Below, piece after piece: positions 26,486-35,942 of a stretch of DNA of 64,000 nt (the stretch's first letter is position 1; the number at the start of each line of letters is the position of its first letter). The stretch spans positions 2,528,501-2,592,500 of the forward strand of contig NZ_CP090836.1 in NCBI RefSeq assembly GCF_021491915.1, written 5' to 3'. Made by a program: the position numbers and the translations under genes. Source of the stretch: Paracoccus everestensis (lineage in GTDB: Bacteria; Pseudomonadota; Alphaproteobacteria; Rhodobacterales; Rhodobacteraceae). Below the pieces are notes generated by a model that did not search any database, had not been told where the DNA came from, and saw nothing but the letters and a program-made list of their open reading frames with translations.

Positions 26486-26538
26486 CTTTTGCCTTGGCCA
26501 AAATATCCCACGGGGGCCCGGGGGTGGGAAACCCCCGG
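26485..26538 (+). repeat. Dispersed 3' element, copy 2 (after the EVE gene)
   Basis: It begins on the last base of the EVE stop codon: GCTTTTGCCTTGGCC, then AAATATCC at 26501-26508. A perfect 8-bp hairpin follows, CCGGGGGT / ACCCCCGG with loop GGGAA (26518-26538). Copy 4 near 56400 is almost identical in both halves. Confidence 0.7.
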
Positions 26539-26605
26539 CTTGCCGCTTCCTCTCGGCGCGACAGCGGGTTAGGGTCCGGGCGACATCCAACAGGGGAAGA
26601 CACCC

Positions 26606-26857
26606 ATGAGCCAGCGTCTGCATCTTGTCTTTGGCGGCGAGCTGACCGACCCGCAGGGCACCCAGTTCCGCGACACCGATGCCATCCACATCGTCGGCAT
26701 CTTCCCCAATTACCAGGCCGCCTATGATGCCTGGAAGGCGGAATCGCAGCGGACGGTGGACAGCGCCCATACCCGTTATTTCATCGCCCACCTGCACCGC
26801 CTGCGCGACGAGGAAGCCGCCGCCAGCCCCACCGAGGAGCTGGAGGTCCGGGGCTGA
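26606..26857 (+). CDS. DUF4170 domain-containing protein
   Basis: An 83-residue soluble protein with the DUF4170 pattern: an LHLVFGGELTDPQG start, an IVGIFPNYQAAYDAWKAESQRTVDSA core and an RYFIAHLHRL strand. Function is unknown. It lies just ahead of the WaaA-like and lpxK genes, as I recall it does in other Rhodobacterales, so a link to lipid A or Kdo supply is possible but unproven. The ATG follows GGGGAAGA. Confidence 0.82.
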   Translation: MSQRLHLVFGGELTDPQGTQFRDTDAIHIVGIFPNYQAAYDAWKAESQRTVDSAHTRYFIAHLHRLRDEEAAASPTEELEVRG

Positions 26858-26879
26858 TCGCCCAGGTTCGGCGCAGGCC

Positions 26880-28037
26880 ATGATCAAGGTATCCGGCATC
26901 GGGCAGTTCGGCCTGTGGTGGCAAGGCCGCCGGGCCGTGCCCGACGATGCCCCCGCGCCCGAAATCCCGCAGGGCATCGGCCCCTTGCTGCTGGTGCAGG
27001 TCGCGCCCGAAGCGCGGGCGGCCTTTGCCCAGGTGCAGCGCCGCCTGATGCGGGGACGCCCCGACCTGCGCATCCTGGACGCGGGCGATCCCGCCCCCGC
27101 CATGGCCGAGACGCTGATGGCCGCTGGTCCTGCCGCCGTCCTTTTGCTGGGATCGGACCTGCCCGCATCCCTGATCCTGGCGGCCAGCCGCCGGGGCCTG
27201 CCGGTCATCCTGGCCGAAGCGCGGCTTGCCCCCGAGGATACCGGCTGGACGCTGCGGGCCAGCGCGCGGCGCGAATTGCTGCGCCAGATGCGCGCGATCC
27301 TTGTGACCGACCCCCCCAGCCACTCGATCGCCCTGCGCATGGGCGCAGACCGCAGACGCGTCGCCATGACCGGCCCGGTGGCCGAAATCCGCGATCCCCT
27401 GCCCTGTTCCGAGGCCGAGCGCAGCGTCATGGCCCAGTTGCTGCGGGGCCGCCATGCGTGGCTTGCAGCCTCGGTCCCCCCGGACGAGGAAGACGCGGTG
27501 CTGACCGCCCATCACGCGGCGCTTGCGCAATCGCACCGGGCGCTGCTGTTCCTGGCCCCGCGCGATCCCGACCGCATCGCCCCCCTGGCCCAGGCGATCG
27601 AGGCCGGCGGCCTGACCGTCGCCCGCCGGTCCTGGGACGAGGATCCGACCGATGATGTCCATGTCATGCTGACCGACGGTCCGACCGAAATGGGCTTGTG
27701 GTATCGCCTGGCCCCCGTCACCTACCTGGGCGGCACGCTGGGGGGCGACGATGCCGCGGCCCGCCATCCGTTCGAACCCGCCGCCCTGGGTTCCGCCATC
27801 GTCCATGGCCCCCATACGGACCGCTTTGCCACCGAATGGCAGCAGCTTGGCGGCGCGGGCGCGGCGCGCCAGGTCGCCACCCCCGAGGATCTGGCCGCAG
27901 CCATCGCCGAATTGTCCCAGCCCGACCTGATCGCAACGCTTGCCAGCAATGCCTGGACCGTCAGCACGGGCGGCGCGGACGTGACCATGCGCATCTGCGC
28001 CCCGGTCTTGGACGCCATCGCAAAGGCCACGCCATGA
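26880..28037 (+). CDS. WaaA-like 3-deoxy-D-manno-octulosonate transferase family glycosyltransferase
   Basis: A 385-residue GT-B protein related to Kdo transferase WaaA, about 40 residues shorter at the N-terminus and without the usual membrane anchor. E44 in [10 protein letters not shown] aligns with the catalytic Glu of the VSVGE motif. In the second domain, GGTL and HPFEPAALG surround the place where classical WaaA has GGHN, which is replaced here. It is therefore a divergent member, possibly with a changed acceptor or activity. It overlaps lpxK by four bases. Confidence 0.75.
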   Translation: MIKVSGIGQFGLWWQGRRAVPDDAPAPEIPQGIGPLLLVQVAPEARAAFAQVQRRLMRGRPDLRILDAGDPAPAMAETLMAAGPAAVLLLGSDLPASLILAASRRGLPVILAEARLAPEDTGWTLRASARRELLRQMRAILVTDPPSHSIALRMGADRRRVAMTGPVAEIRDPLPCSEAERSVMAQLLRGRHAWLAASVPPDEEDAVLTAHHAALAQSHRALLFLAPRDPDRIAPLAQAIEAGGLTVARRSWDEDPTDDVHVMLTDGPTEMGLWYRLAPVTYLGGTLGGDDAAARHPFEPAALGSAIVHGPHTDRFATEWQQLGGAGAARQVATPEDLAAAIAELSQPDLIATLASNAWTVSTGGADVTMRICAPVLDAIAKATP

Positions 28038-29020
28038 AACGCGCGCCCGTCTTCTGGTATCAGCGTCCGCCGACGCTCGCCGCACGTCTGTTGTCGCCGC
28101 TGGGTGCGGCCTATGCCCGTGCCACCGCCCGGCGGCTGGCGGGCGGCACGCGGGCGCGGGTGGGCGTGCCGGTGATCTGCGTGGGCAACCTGAACGCAGG
28201 CGGCACCGGCAAGACGCCCACGGTGATCCACCTGCAACAGGCGCTGCAGGCGCGCGGGATTGCCGCCCAAGTAGTATCGCGCGGCTTTGGCGGCAGCGCC
28301 TCAGGCCCCCTGCGGGTCGAGGAAGCGCGCCATGAGGCCGCTCTGACCGGGGACGAGCCCTTGCTGATGGCGGCCTTCGGCCCGGTCTGGGTCGCCAGGG
28401 ACCGGCTGGCGGGCGCACGGGCGGCGGTGGCCGATGGCGCAGGGGCGATCATCCTGGACGACGGGTTCCAGGATCCGGCCCTTGCCCACGACCTGTCGCT
28501 GGTCGTGGTCGATGCGGCCAAGGGCTTTGGCAACGGTTTCTGCATCCCGGCCGGACCCTTGCGCGAACCCGTGGCGACAGGCCTTGCCCGCGCCGATCTG
28601 CTGTTGTCGGTCGGTCCCCCTGACGCGCAGGCCCGCTTTGCCGCCCCCCCGGGGGCACCGCCGCATCTGCGCGGGGCCTTGGCGCCCCTGGCCATGGGCA
28701 TGGACTGGGGGGGCTATCGCGTCTTGGCCTTCGCAGGCATCGGCCACCCCGAGAAGTTCTTTGCCACCCTGGCCGGGCTTGGCGCCGATCTGGTCCGGGC
28801 CGAGGCGTTGGAGGATCACCAGCCCTTCACCCCCGCCTTGCTGACCCGGCTTGAGACCGAATCCCGGTTGCTGGGCGCCCAGCTTGTCACCACCGAAAAG
28901 GACGCGGCCCGCCTGCCCCGATCCTTCCGGCCCAAGGTGATGACCCTGCCCGTGCGCCTGGCCCTTGACGACCCCGCGCCGCTGGACCGGGCGCTGGACC
29001 GTCTGTTTCCGCGTGGCTGA
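28034..29020 (+). CDS. lpxK: Tetraacyldisaccharide 4'-kinase
   Basis: A 328-residue inner-membrane kinase that phosphorylates the lipid A disaccharide at the 4' position. It has the LpxK N-terminus ([11 protein letters not shown]), a P-loop within [12 protein letters not shown] (about residues 53-64), and the DDGFQDP motif. The ATG overlaps the upstream glycosyltransferase stop. Its place next to a Kdo-transferase-like gene fits lipopolysaccharide synthesis. Confidence 0.93.
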   Translation: MKRAPVFWYQRPPTLAARLLSPLGAAYARATARRLAGGTRARVGVPVICVGNLNAGGTGKTPTVIHLQQALQARGIAAQVVSRGFGGSASGPLRVEEARHEAALTGDEPLLMAAFGPVWVARDRLAGARAAVADGAGAIILDDGFQDPALAHDLSLVVVDAAKGFGNGFCIPAGPLREPVATGLARADLLLSVGPPDAQARFAAPPGAPPHLRGALAPLAMGMDWGGYRVLAFAGIGHPEKFFATLAGLGADLVRAEALEDHQPFTPALLTRLETESRLLGAQLVTTEKDAARLPRSFRPKVMTLPVRLALDDPAPLDRALDRLFPRG

Positions 29021-29092
29021 TCTTTGCAATCGGCCCGGCAATCCCGATATAGGGCAGGACGGGCCGTGATGGCCCAAGGGGAAAGGACAGGC

Positions 29093-29173
29093 ATGTCGCG
29101 GAACGCCATCCAACGGCTGGGCTTTTATCTGCTGGTTCTGGTGACGCTTTATGCCTCGCTGGGGGCGGGATAG
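29093..29173 (+). CDS. 26-residue hydrophobic small protein
   Basis: A short ORF with an ATG at 29093 preceded by GGGGAAAGGA at good spacing. It encodes a peptide with a short basic start (MSRNAIQR) and one hydrophobic helix (LGFYLLVLVTLYASLGAG), and stops four bases before the xpaC-like start. It looks like a membrane micropeptide translated in the same operon. No family was recognised. Confidence 0.5.
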   Translation: MSRNAIQRLGFYLLVLVTLYASLGAG

Positions 29174-29177
29174 GACC

Positions 29178-30137
29178 ATGGCGAAACGCTTTGGCGGGCG
29201 GTTCTCGCCCGATGCCCTGCAGAATGGCAATCTGAACCCCATCCCTGACGCGCCGATCCGCCACCGGCTGGCCGGGCGCCCGAAATATGTGACCATGGCG
29301 GCGGTGCCGTTCCTGTTCAGCGCGTTTTTCCAGGATCCGGCAGGCATGGCCGCCAATCTGGCGGCCTTTGGCGTGATTGCCAGCGCCATGTGGATGACCC
29401 GCGAAGGCCTTGCCGCCGAGGCCGCGTACGAGGTGCGCCGCGTCGCGCGCCGCCCGGCGATCCCGCGCAAGCTGTTCGGGGGCGTTCTGGCCGGGCTGGG
29501 CCTGGGGCTGGGGGTCGCAGAACCCGGCAGCCTGGCCGGCGCCGGGGCGGTGGGCGTGACGGGACTGGCGCTGCACTGGCTGGCCTTCGGGTCCGACCCG
29601 ATGCGCGACAAGGGGATGGACGGGGTCGACGGCTTTCAGGGGGAACGCGCCCAGAAGATGATCGAGGAAGCCGAGGCCCATCTGGCCCAGATGCGCGACG
29701 CGATCCGCCAGTTGGGCGACCGCTGGCTGGACGCACGGATAAACCGTTTTGCCGCCACGGTCGAAGACCTGTTCGACCGCGTGCGCAGCAATCCCGGCGA
29801 TCTGTCGGCAGCGCGGCGATATCTGGGCGTTTACCTGATGGGCGCGCGCGATGCCTCGGTCAAGTTCGCCGATCTGTATCGCCAAACGCAGGATCCGGCG
29901 GTACGGGCGTCCTATGAAACGTTCCTGGACGATCTGGAAAAGGATTTCAGCGCCAAGTCGCGGCGATTGCTGGAAGGCGACCGCACCGATCTGGACATCG
30001 AGATATCGGTCCTGCGCGACCGTTTGGCGCGGGAAGGCGTCCGGGCCAGCGAACCCGCGGCGCTCGAACCGCCCCGGACCGAGGCCGCGCGCTTTCTGGA
30101 CGACCTGCTCACCCCCGGCCAGGACAAGGTGCGCTGA
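29178..30137 (+). CDS. XpaC-like (5-bromo-4-chloroindolyl phosphate hydrolysis) family protein
   Basis: A 319-residue protein. Two short hydrophobic stretches ([16 protein letters not shown] and [14 protein letters not shown]) are followed by a third Gly/Leu-rich one. The C-terminal half is helical and charged, with coiled-coil character, and resembles the XpaC_N family. The family name comes from a Bacillus phenotype; the biochemical function is unknown. XpaC genes are often followed by a TelA-type toxic-anion resistance gene, but here truA follows. The start at 29178 is four bases after the small ORF. Confidence 0.7.
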   Translation: MAKRFGGRFSPDALQNGNLNPIPDAPIRHRLAGRPKYVTMAAVPFLFSAFFQDPAGMAANLAAFGVIASAMWMTREGLAAEAAYEVRRVARRPAIPRKLFGGVLAGLGLGLGVAEPGSLAGAGAVGVTGLALHWLAFGSDPMRDKGMDGVDGFQGERAQKMIEEAEAHLAQMRDAIRQLGDRWLDARINRFAATVEDLFDRVRSNPGDLSAARRYLGVYLMGARDASVKFADLYRQTQDPAVRASYETFLDDLEKDFSAKSRRLLEGDRTDLDIEISVLRDRLAREGVRASEPAALEPPRTEAARFLDDLLTPGQDKVR

Positions 30138-30144
30138 TCCGCCG

Positions 30145-30927
30145 ATGCCGCGCTTTGCCCTGAAGATCGAATATGACGGGCGCCCCTTTGCCGGATGGCA
30201 GGCCCAGGCCGACCAGCCGTCGGTGCAAGGCGCAATCGAGGCCGCGCTGGCCCGCCTGGATCCCGGCTTTGCCGCAGGGGCGCGGATCGCGGCGGCCGGG
30301 CGCACCGATGCGGGCGTCCACGCCACGGCCCAGGTCGCCCATGCCGATCTGGCCCGCGACTGGGATCCGTTCCGCCTGGCCGAGGCGTTGAATTTCCACC
30401 TGAAACCCGCACCCGTGGCGGTCCTGGTTGCAGCCCGCGTTCCCGATGATTTCCACGCCCGCTTTTCCGCCATCGAACGGCGATACCTGTTCCGCCTGCA
30501 GGCCCGCCGGGCGCCCGCGACCCATGATCGTGGCCTGGTCTGGCAGGTTCTGCACCCTCTGGACGCAGACGCCATGCGCAAGGGGGCCGCGCATCTGCGG
30601 GGCCGTCACGATTTCACGACCTTCCGATCCTCGATCTGCCAGGCGGCAAGCCCGGTCAAGACCTTGGATGACATCAGGATCGAGGAGACCGCCATTCCCC
30701 ACGGGCATGAATACCGATTTCACCTGCGGGCGCGGTCGTTCTTGCACAACCAAGTCCGGTCGATCGTGGGCACATTGGAGCGGGTCGGCGCCGGATCGTG
30801 GCCGCCAGACCGGGTGGCCGATGCCCTGGCCGCCCGCGACCGGTCGGAATGCGGCCCGGTCTGCCCGCCGCACGGGCTTTATCTGTGCGGTGTCGGCTAT
30901 CCGCAGGATCCGTTTGAAAACCCCTAG
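30145..30927 (+). CDS. truA: tRNA pseudouridine(38-40) synthase
   Basis: A 260-residue TruA that isomerises uridines 38-40 in the tRNA anticodon stem. The catalytic Asp is D55 in GRTDAGVHA. The [13 protein letters not shown] start and the [15 protein letters not shown] segment near the end are characteristic. The C-terminus overlaps the stop of the convergent epimerase gene by four bases. Confidence 0.94.
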   Translation: MPRFALKIEYDGRPFAGWQAQADQPSVQGAIEAALARLDPGFAAGARIAAAGRTDAGVHATAQVAHADLARDWDPFRLAEALNFHLKPAPVAVLVAARVPDDFHARFSAIERRYLFRLQARRAPATHDRGLVWQVLHPLDADAMRKGAAHLRGRHDFTTFRSSICQAASPVKTLDDIRIEETAIPHGHEYRFHLRARSFLHNQVRSIVGTLERVGAGSWPPDRVADALAARDRSECGPVCPPHGLYLCGVGYPQDPFENP

Positions 30928-31880
30928 CGGCTATCAGGGGCCGATCGTTCCGTCATCCAGCGCCAAAGATCCGACAGCCCCTGGTCCACGTCAAATCGGG
31001 GTGTGAAGCCCAGCTCGTCGTGTGCGGCCTTGCCGCATCCGAGCGAAGCCTGGATATCCCCCGGTCGCGCCGGGACGTGAATATCGGCCGTCCGCGCCCT
31101 GCCGGACGCCGCATCGACCTTTTGCGCAAGGTCGGCCACGGTGGTGCCGGCACCCGTGCAGACATTGAAACGGTGGGCGCCCGGCCGGCTGGCCGCAAGA
31201 TCCCCTGCGTGCAGGATCGCGCTGACAACATCCTGGACATGGACAAAGTCCCGCACCTGCGAGCCGTCGCCCTGAATGGTATGGGGCAGATCGTGCAGGA
31301 CATTCGAAAAGAACTTGGCAATCACCCCCGCATAAGGGGACGCGGGATCCTGCCCTGGGCCATAAGCATTGAAAAGCCGAAGACTGACCGAGGGCAGGCC
31401 GCGTATATCCGCCATGGCCCCCAGATGATGTTCGCCAGCAAGCTTGTCCGCCCCATAAGGGGAAAGCGGCAACAAGGCGTCATCTTCGCGGCACGATGCC
31501 CCCGTCATGTTGCCGTACACCGCCGCGGTAGAGGTGAAGACCACCGGAATCCTGCGACGCTCGCTGGCCGCCAGGAAGACGGTAAGGGCGCCATCCAGGT
31601 TTACCCTGTGCGCATCCAGCCAGTCGTCTATGCAGGCTTGGACAGACACACGGGCAGCCAGGTGGTAAATGCCGTCCACCCCCGATGCCAGGTCGCGCAC
31701 CAAAGGTCCGTCCAGGATGCTTCCCCGCACAAAGGATGCCTTTGCATGGATGTTTTCCGGCTTTCCCGTGGAAAGATCGTCCAGAACGACAACGTGGTTG
31801 CCTTGCCCAATCAGGCGGTCAACCAGGTGGGTTCCGATAAATCCAGCTCCTCCGGTAACAAGAACCTTGCGGGTGTTCAT
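30924..31880 (-). CDS. NAD-dependent sugar-nucleotide epimerase/dehydratase
   Basis: A 318-residue extended short-chain dehydrogenase, GalE-like. It has the NAD motif GGAGFIG (residues 10-16), a Thr/Ser-rich catalytic strand at 116-118, and the Y142-x3-K146 pair. The substrate is probably a UDP-sugar. It pairs with the sugar transferase just upstream on the same strand, so it may make the sugar that the transferase attaches to lipid carrier. Its codons look more A/T-rich than those of its neighbours, which suggests later acquisition. Confidence 0.82.
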   Translation of the reverse strand: MNTRKVLVTGGAGFIGTHLVDRLIGQGNHVVVLDDLSTGKPENIHAKASFVRGSILDGPLVRDLASGVDGIYHLAARVSVQACIDDWLDAHRVNLDGALTVFLAASERRRIPVVFTSTAAVYGNMTGASCREDDALLPLSPYGADKLAGEHHLGAMADIRGLPSVSLRLFNAYGPGQDPASPYAGVIAKFFSNVLHDLPHTIQGDGSQVRDFVHVQDVVSAILHAGDLAASRPGAHRFNVCTGAGTTVADLAQKVDAASGRARTADIHVPARPGDIQASLGCGKAAHDELGFTPRFDVDQGLSDLWRWMTERSAPDSR

Positions 31881-31919
31881 GCTATCGGGGCCAAACCATG
31901 CTCCATCGGCAGTTCAGGA

Positions 31920-32654
31920 TCATTTCCGCCTGCGCGGCCGCCGGTTTTTCGAAAAGACCACGACCAATGTCTGCCACATGATCCAGATATCAAGGGCCAT
32001 TGTCCGGTTTTTCTGGTATATCAGGTCTATCTTCAACTTCGTGGGCAGGCAGCGCCTTTGATAGGCGGTCTCGGTTTCCTCGGCGCTGCGGCACCTGGCC
32101 AGGATACTGCCCTCGTGCTGATGATAGATCAGCGTGGCCAGCCCCGTCACACCGGGGCGGTTTCGCAGAACCTGCCCATAAACGCCGGGAAAGCGTTCGG
32201 CATATTCACGGATGGTCGGGCGCGGCCCGACAAAGCTCATGTCGCCGGACAGGATGTTGAACAACTGCGGCATCTCGTCGATCCGGGTGCGGCGCAGGAA
32301 ATGTCCAAGCGGCGTTATGCGCCAGTTCTTGTGGGCGCCCGTCACCCCGAAATCGCCGTCCTGCTGCATCATCGTGCGGAACTTCAGATGCATGAAGGTC
32401 CGGTTCGGCGAACTCATGCGCGGCGCGGCATAAAAGATTGGCCTGCCTTGAACGATCAGCAGTACAAGCGCAACAAACGCCATGATGAACGACAAGGGGA
32501 CAAGCAGAAGCAGGGCCAGCGAGACATCGAACAAACGCTTGCGCCGGGGCAATGGCTTGATGCCCGCCGCCCTCGCCTCATGCATGAGCCAGGTTAAGCT
32601 GGTGGCCGGAACATATGCTGCTTCGCCCTTGTCCCAGTCATGGTGGATCGTCAC
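31920..32654 (-). CDS. Undecaprenyl-phosphate sugar-1-phosphate transferase family protein
   Basis: A 244-residue bacterial sugar transferase (initiating glycosyltransferase type). A basic lead RRKRLFD precedes one hydrophobic helix (VSLALLLLVPLSFIMAFVALVLL). The catalytic domain follows with KFRTM, RRTRIDEMPQL and MSFVGPRP. Such enzymes start exopolysaccharide or glycan repeat assembly. The start is uncertain: a GTG at 32654 and an ATG at 32585 both keep the domain, and no strong site decides. It lies 39 bases upstream of the epimerase. Confidence 0.82.
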   Translation of the reverse strand: MTIHHDWDKGEAAYVPATSLTWLMHEARAAGIKPLPRRKRLFDVSLALLLLVPLSFIMAFVALVLLIVQGRPIFYAAPRMSSPNRTFMHLKFRTMMQQDGDFGVTGAHKNWRITPLGHFLRRTRIDEMPQLFNILSGDMSFVGPRPTIREYAERFPGVYGQVLRNRPGVTGLATLIYHQHEGSILARCRSAEETETAYQRRCLPTKLKIDLIYQKNRTMALDIWIMWQTLVVVFSKNRRPRRRK

Positions 32655-32806
32655 GATACCTGCCCTGCAACAACTCGTTCTTTGTTGCCGGGTAGCATAT
32701 CGACGAAAGCATGGAAACCATGGCAGCACTAATCTGCCGAATGACTTGCGCGACCATGGCAAAGGGGCCACTGTCTGGCCGGAAATGGGCAATTCGAAGG
32801 CGGGTG

Positions 32807-33262
32807 ATGCGGAAATTTCTTGTCATGCTGGACGACAGCCGGGAATGCCTGAACGCGATGCGCTTTGCGGCCATGCGCGCATCCAATTCCGGGGGCGCGG
32901 TGACGGTGCTGGCGGTCATCCCCCCGAATGAAATCCAGCACGGCTTCGGCGTGGCCGAAGTGATGCGCGCCGAGGCCTATGAACGGATCGAGGCGCATTT
33001 CGAAGTTTTCGCCAAGTGGATGAGAATGCGGCCAAAAGTGGAACCGGAACTGGTCATCCGCGAGGGGGATCCGGCCGAGGAACTGCTGGCTTATCTGGCC
33101 CAAGACCCCGAGGTGGGCATTGTCGCGATGGGCCTGGGATCGGACCGGTCGGTCCAGAACCCGGTGCTGACGCGCCTGTTGCGCGATGCGGCGACCCTGC
33201 CCTGCCCGATCACCATCGTGCCCGCCGATATCTCGAAGGAACGGCTGGAAGCGATCACCTGA
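32807..33262 (+). CDS. Universal stress protein, UspA family
   Basis: A 151-residue Usp-fold protein: MRKFLVMLDDSRECLNA at the start, then an IVAMGLGSDRSVQNPV segment in place of the usual G-x2-G-x9-G/S ATP motif, and a final PITIVPADI strand. Usp proteins accumulate under stress and many bind ATP; no specific role is evident. The start is set by the family N-terminus; the frame runs open upstream to 32711 without a usable site. Confidence 0.85.
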   Translation: MRKFLVMLDDSRECLNAMRFAAMRASNSGGAVTVLAVIPPNEIQHGFGVAEVMRAEAYERIEAHFEVFAKWMRMRPKVEPELVIREGDPAEELLAYLAQDPEVGIVAMGLGSDRSVQNPVLTRLLRDAATLPCPITIVPADISKERLEAIT

Positions 33263-33324
33263 CCCCCGCCCTGCTTGACCTGCAGGCCCCGCGTCGCCAT
33301 ATCCGTTCCAAAGGAGCCTTGGCC

Positions 33325-33882
33325 ATGTTCATCCAGACAGAAACCACCCCGAACCCTGCGACGTTGAAGTTCCTTCCCGGCGACATCGTGCTGGACAACG
33401 GCACCGCCGACTTTCCCGCCCCCGACACCGCCGCCAAGTCGCCCCTGGCGCAGCGCATCTTTGCCGTGGGCGGCGTGACGGGCGTTTTCCTGGGCCGCGA
33501 CTTCGTGACCGTGACCAAGGCCGACGACCAGCCCTGGGATCACCTGAAGCCCTCGATCCTGGGCGCGATCATGGAACATTTCCAGTCAGGCGCCCCCTCG
33601 GTCGAAGGCAAGGCGGAACAATCCGGCCATGCCAGCCACGACGGTCCCGATTCGGAAATCGTGGTCCAGATCAAGGAACTGCTGGACACCCGCGTCCGCC
33701 CGGCGGTCGCCCAGGACGGCGGCGACATCACCTTCCACGGTTTCGACCGGGGTGTCGTCTATCTGCATATGCAGGGCGCCTGCGCGGGTTGCCCGTCGTC
33801 CACCCTGACGCTGAAGATGGGGATCGAGAACCTGCTGCGCCATTACATCCCCGAGGTGGTCGAGGTCCGGCCGGTTGCCTGA
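33325..33882 (+). CDS. nfuA: Nfu-type iron-sulfur cluster scaffold/carrier
   Basis: A 185-residue protein with an N-terminal Nfu_N domain (FIQTETTPNPATLKFLPG) and a C-terminal NifU-like domain. The cluster cysteines are C153 and C156 in GACAGCPSST. It is expected to deliver Fe-S clusters to target enzymes. AAGGAG precedes the ATG by about nine bases. The next gene starts eight bases before its stop. Confidence 0.92.
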   Translation: MFIQTETTPNPATLKFLPGDIVLDNGTADFPAPDTAAKSPLAQRIFAVGGVTGVFLGRDFVTVTKADDQPWDHLKPSILGAIMEHFQSGAPSVEGKAEQSGHASHDGPDSEIVVQIKELLDTRVRPAVAQDGGDITFHGFDRGVVYLHMQGACAGCPSSTLTLKMGIENLLRHYIPEVVEVRPVA

Positions 33883-34462
33883 TTCCCTTGCCTTGGGCTT
33901 TGACACATCGGCCGCGCATTGCGCGGCCGCTTTGTTGCGGGGCGACACCGTTCTGGCGCATCTGTCCGAGGAGATGACCAAGGGCCAGGCCGAACGGCTG
34001 TTTCCGTTGCTGGAAGGGCTTCTGGCCCAAACCGGCCTGGTCTGGCGGAACCTGGACGTGATCGGCGTGGGCATCGGGCCGGGGAACTTTACCGGCATCC
34101 GCATTGCGGTCGCCGCCGCGCGCGGGTTGGCACTGTCGCTTGGCATTCCTGCCGTGGGCGTGACCGCGACAGATGCGGCGGCCCATGGCCTGCCCCGCCC
34201 CTGCCGCATCGTTCTGCCGCTGCGGGCGGACCAAGTGGTGTGGCAGGACTTTGGTAGGGGCGAAACCCAGCCTCGGCAGGCAACCCAGGATTCCCTGCCG
34301 CCCGGCCTCGCGCCCGCTCTGCCGGTGGTCCAGCCTGCGGTGGCCATTGCGCGCATCGCCCTGGCCCGCCGCGCTGACCCCGGCCCGCGCCCGGCGCCCT
34401 TCTATCTGCGCCCCGCCGATGCCGCACCCGCGCGGGACGTGGCACCCTTGATCCTGCCGTGA
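33875..34462 (+). CDS. tsaB: TsaB, tRNA threonylcarbamoyladenosine biosynthesis
   Basis: A 195-residue TsaB, partner of TsaD in t6A formation. It has an LGFDTSAAHCAAALL start and the GIGPGNFTGIRIAVAAARG motif. It is somewhat short at the C-terminus relative to the E. coli protein (about 230), which is common in alphaproteobacteria. The only fitting start is a TTG that overlaps the nfuA end by eight bases, with GAGG upstream. rimI overlaps its stop by four bases. Confidence 0.88.
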   Translation: MPDSLALGFDTSAAHCAAALLRGDTVLAHLSEEMTKGQAERLFPLLEGLLAQTGLVWRNLDVIGVGIGPGNFTGIRIAVAAARGLALSLGIPAVGVTATDAAAHGLPRPCRIVLPLRADQVVWQDFGRGETQPRQATQDSLPPGLAPALPVVQPAVAIARIALARRADPGPRPAPFYLRPADAAPARDVAPLILP

Positions 34463-34857
34463 CGCCAGACCGGCTTGCGGCTCTGCACGCGCGCTGCTTC
34501 ACCCGCCCCCGGCCCTGGACGGTGGCCGAGTTTGCGGATCTGCTGGCCAGTCCTCATGCCTTCCTGCTGACCCGTCCGGACGGTTTCCTGCTGGGACGCC
34601 TTGTTGTTGACGAAGCCGAGGTGCTGACCCTGGCCGTGGCCCCGCAATCCCGCCGACAGGGCATCGCACGCGACCTGATGGACGATTTTGCCGCCACGTC
34701 ACGTGACCGAGGGGCAACCCGCGCCTTTCTGGAGGTCGCGGCCGACAACGCGCCCGCCCAGGCCCTTTATCATGGGACAGGCTGGCGGGAATCCGGCCGC
34801 AGGCGGCGGTATTATGGGCCCGATCTTGACGCCATTGTCATGGCCTTGGCCCTTTAA
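34459..34857 (+). CDS. rimI: GNAT acetyltransferase, RimI-like
   Basis: A 132-residue GNAT-fold protein. The acetyl-CoA motif R/QxxGxG/A appears as RRQGIARDLM, after the VLTLAVAP strand, and the C-terminal part has NAPAQALYHGTGW. Next to tsaB this is most likely RimI, which acetylates the N-terminus of ribosomal protein S18. The GTG start overlaps tsaB (GTGA). Confidence 0.85.
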   Translation: MTPDRLAALHARCFTRPRPWTVAEFADLLASPHAFLLTRPDGFLLGRLVVDEAEVLTLAVAPQSRRQGIARDLMDDFAATSRDRGATRAFLEVAADNAPAQALYHGTGWRESGRRRRYYGPDLDAIVMALAL

Positions 34858-34874
34858 CCCGTCCAACAAGGCGG

Positions 34875-34903
34875 TTGACCGGCAGGGGGCGATGCGCCCT
34901 AAT
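34875..34903 (+). promoter_or_regulatory. Sigma-70-like promoter of the nucleoside transporter operon
   Basis: TTGACC (34875-34880) and CCTAAT (34898-34903) are separated by 17 bases, 55 bases before the start codon of the binding-protein gene. The only other plausible signal upstream is a small GC-rich inverted repeat inside the spacer (GGGCGATGCGCCC). Confidence 0.5.
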
Positions 34904-34958
34904 CGCGCCATCACGCGGGCGGCTTGAATCGCGCGCAACAACAGGATGAGGTTTCCTT

Positions 34959-35942
34959 ATGTCCCTGACGAAATCGCTGCTTGCGGGCGTGGCGCTGACG
35001 GCATTGACGGGCGCTGCGGCGCTGGCCGAACCGGCGCTGATCTTCGACCTTGGCGGCAAGTTCGACAAGTCCTTCAACGAGGCGGCCTTCACCGGCGCGC
35101 AACGCTGGGCCGAGGAAACCGGCGGCACCTACAAGGAACTGGAAATGCAGTCCGAGGCGCAGCGCGAACAGGCGCTCCGCCGCCTGGCCGAGACGGGCGC
35201 CAACCCCATCGTGATGACCGGATTCGCCTTTGGCGACGTGCTGAACCAGGTCGCCCCCGATTACCCCGATACCCAGTTCGCCATCATCGACATGGTGGTG
35301 GAACAGCCCAACGTCCAGTCGATCGTCTTTACCGAGGAACAGGGCAGCTATCTGGCCGGGATCATGGCGGCGCAGGCGTCGAAATCCGGCACCGTGGGCT
35401 TTATTGGCGGCATGGACATCCCGCTGATCCACAAGTTCGAATGCGGCTTTGCCCAGGGCTTCAAGGCTGCCAAGCCTGACGGAACCGTCCTGATCAACTA
35501 TACCGGCACCACCCCCGCCGCCTGGAACGACCCGGTCAAGGGGGGCGAGCTTGCCAAGGCCCAGATCAGCCAGGGCGCCGACGTGATCTATGCGGCGGCG
35601 GGCGGCACCGGCATCGGCATCCTGCAAGCCGCCGCCGACGAGGGGATCCTGTCGGTTGGCGTGGACAGCAACCAGAACCACCTGCATCCGGGCAAGGTGC
35701 TGACCTCGATGGTGAAACGCGTGGACACGGCGGTCTATGACGCGTTCAAGAACGGCGTCGAGCCGGGCGTCAAGGTTCTAGATCTCAAGGCCGAGGGCGT
35801 GGACGTGGCCATCGACGACAACAACAAGCCGCTGATCACGCCGGAAATGCAGGCCGCCGTGGACGAGGCGCGCGCGGGGATCGTCGGCGGGGAAATCGCG
35901 GTCCATGACTACATGACCGACAACGCCTGCCCGGTCCAGTAG
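34959..35942 (+). CDS. BMP-family (nucleoside) ABC transporter substrate-binding protein
   Basis: A 327-residue periplasmic protein with a cleaved signal peptide (hydrophobic to residue 22, ALA site). It is of the PnrA/BMP family, whose characterised members bind purine nucleosides. Motifs are FDLGGKFDKSFNEAAF at the start, GTVGFIGGMDIP and the VDSNQNHLHPGKVLTS segment. It is the first gene of the operon with an ATPase, a lipoprotein, two permeases and purine nucleoside phosphorylase, which supports nucleosides as substrate. Confidence 0.9.
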   Translation: MSLTKSLLAGVALTALTGAAALAEPALIFDLGGKFDKSFNEAAFTGAQRWAEETGGTYKELEMQSEAQREQALRRLAETGANPIVMTGFAFGDVLNQVAPDYPDTQFAIIDMVVEQPNVQSIVFTEEQGSYLAGIMAAQASKSGTVGFIGGMDIPLIHKFECGFAQGFKAAKPDGTVLINYTGTTPAAWNDPVKGGELAKAQISQGADVIYAAAGGTGIGILQAAADEGILSVGVDSNQNHLHPGKVLTSMVKRVDTAVYDAFKNGVEPGVKVLDLKAEGVDVAIDDNNKPLITPEMQAAVDEARAGIVGGEIAVHDYMTDNACPVQ

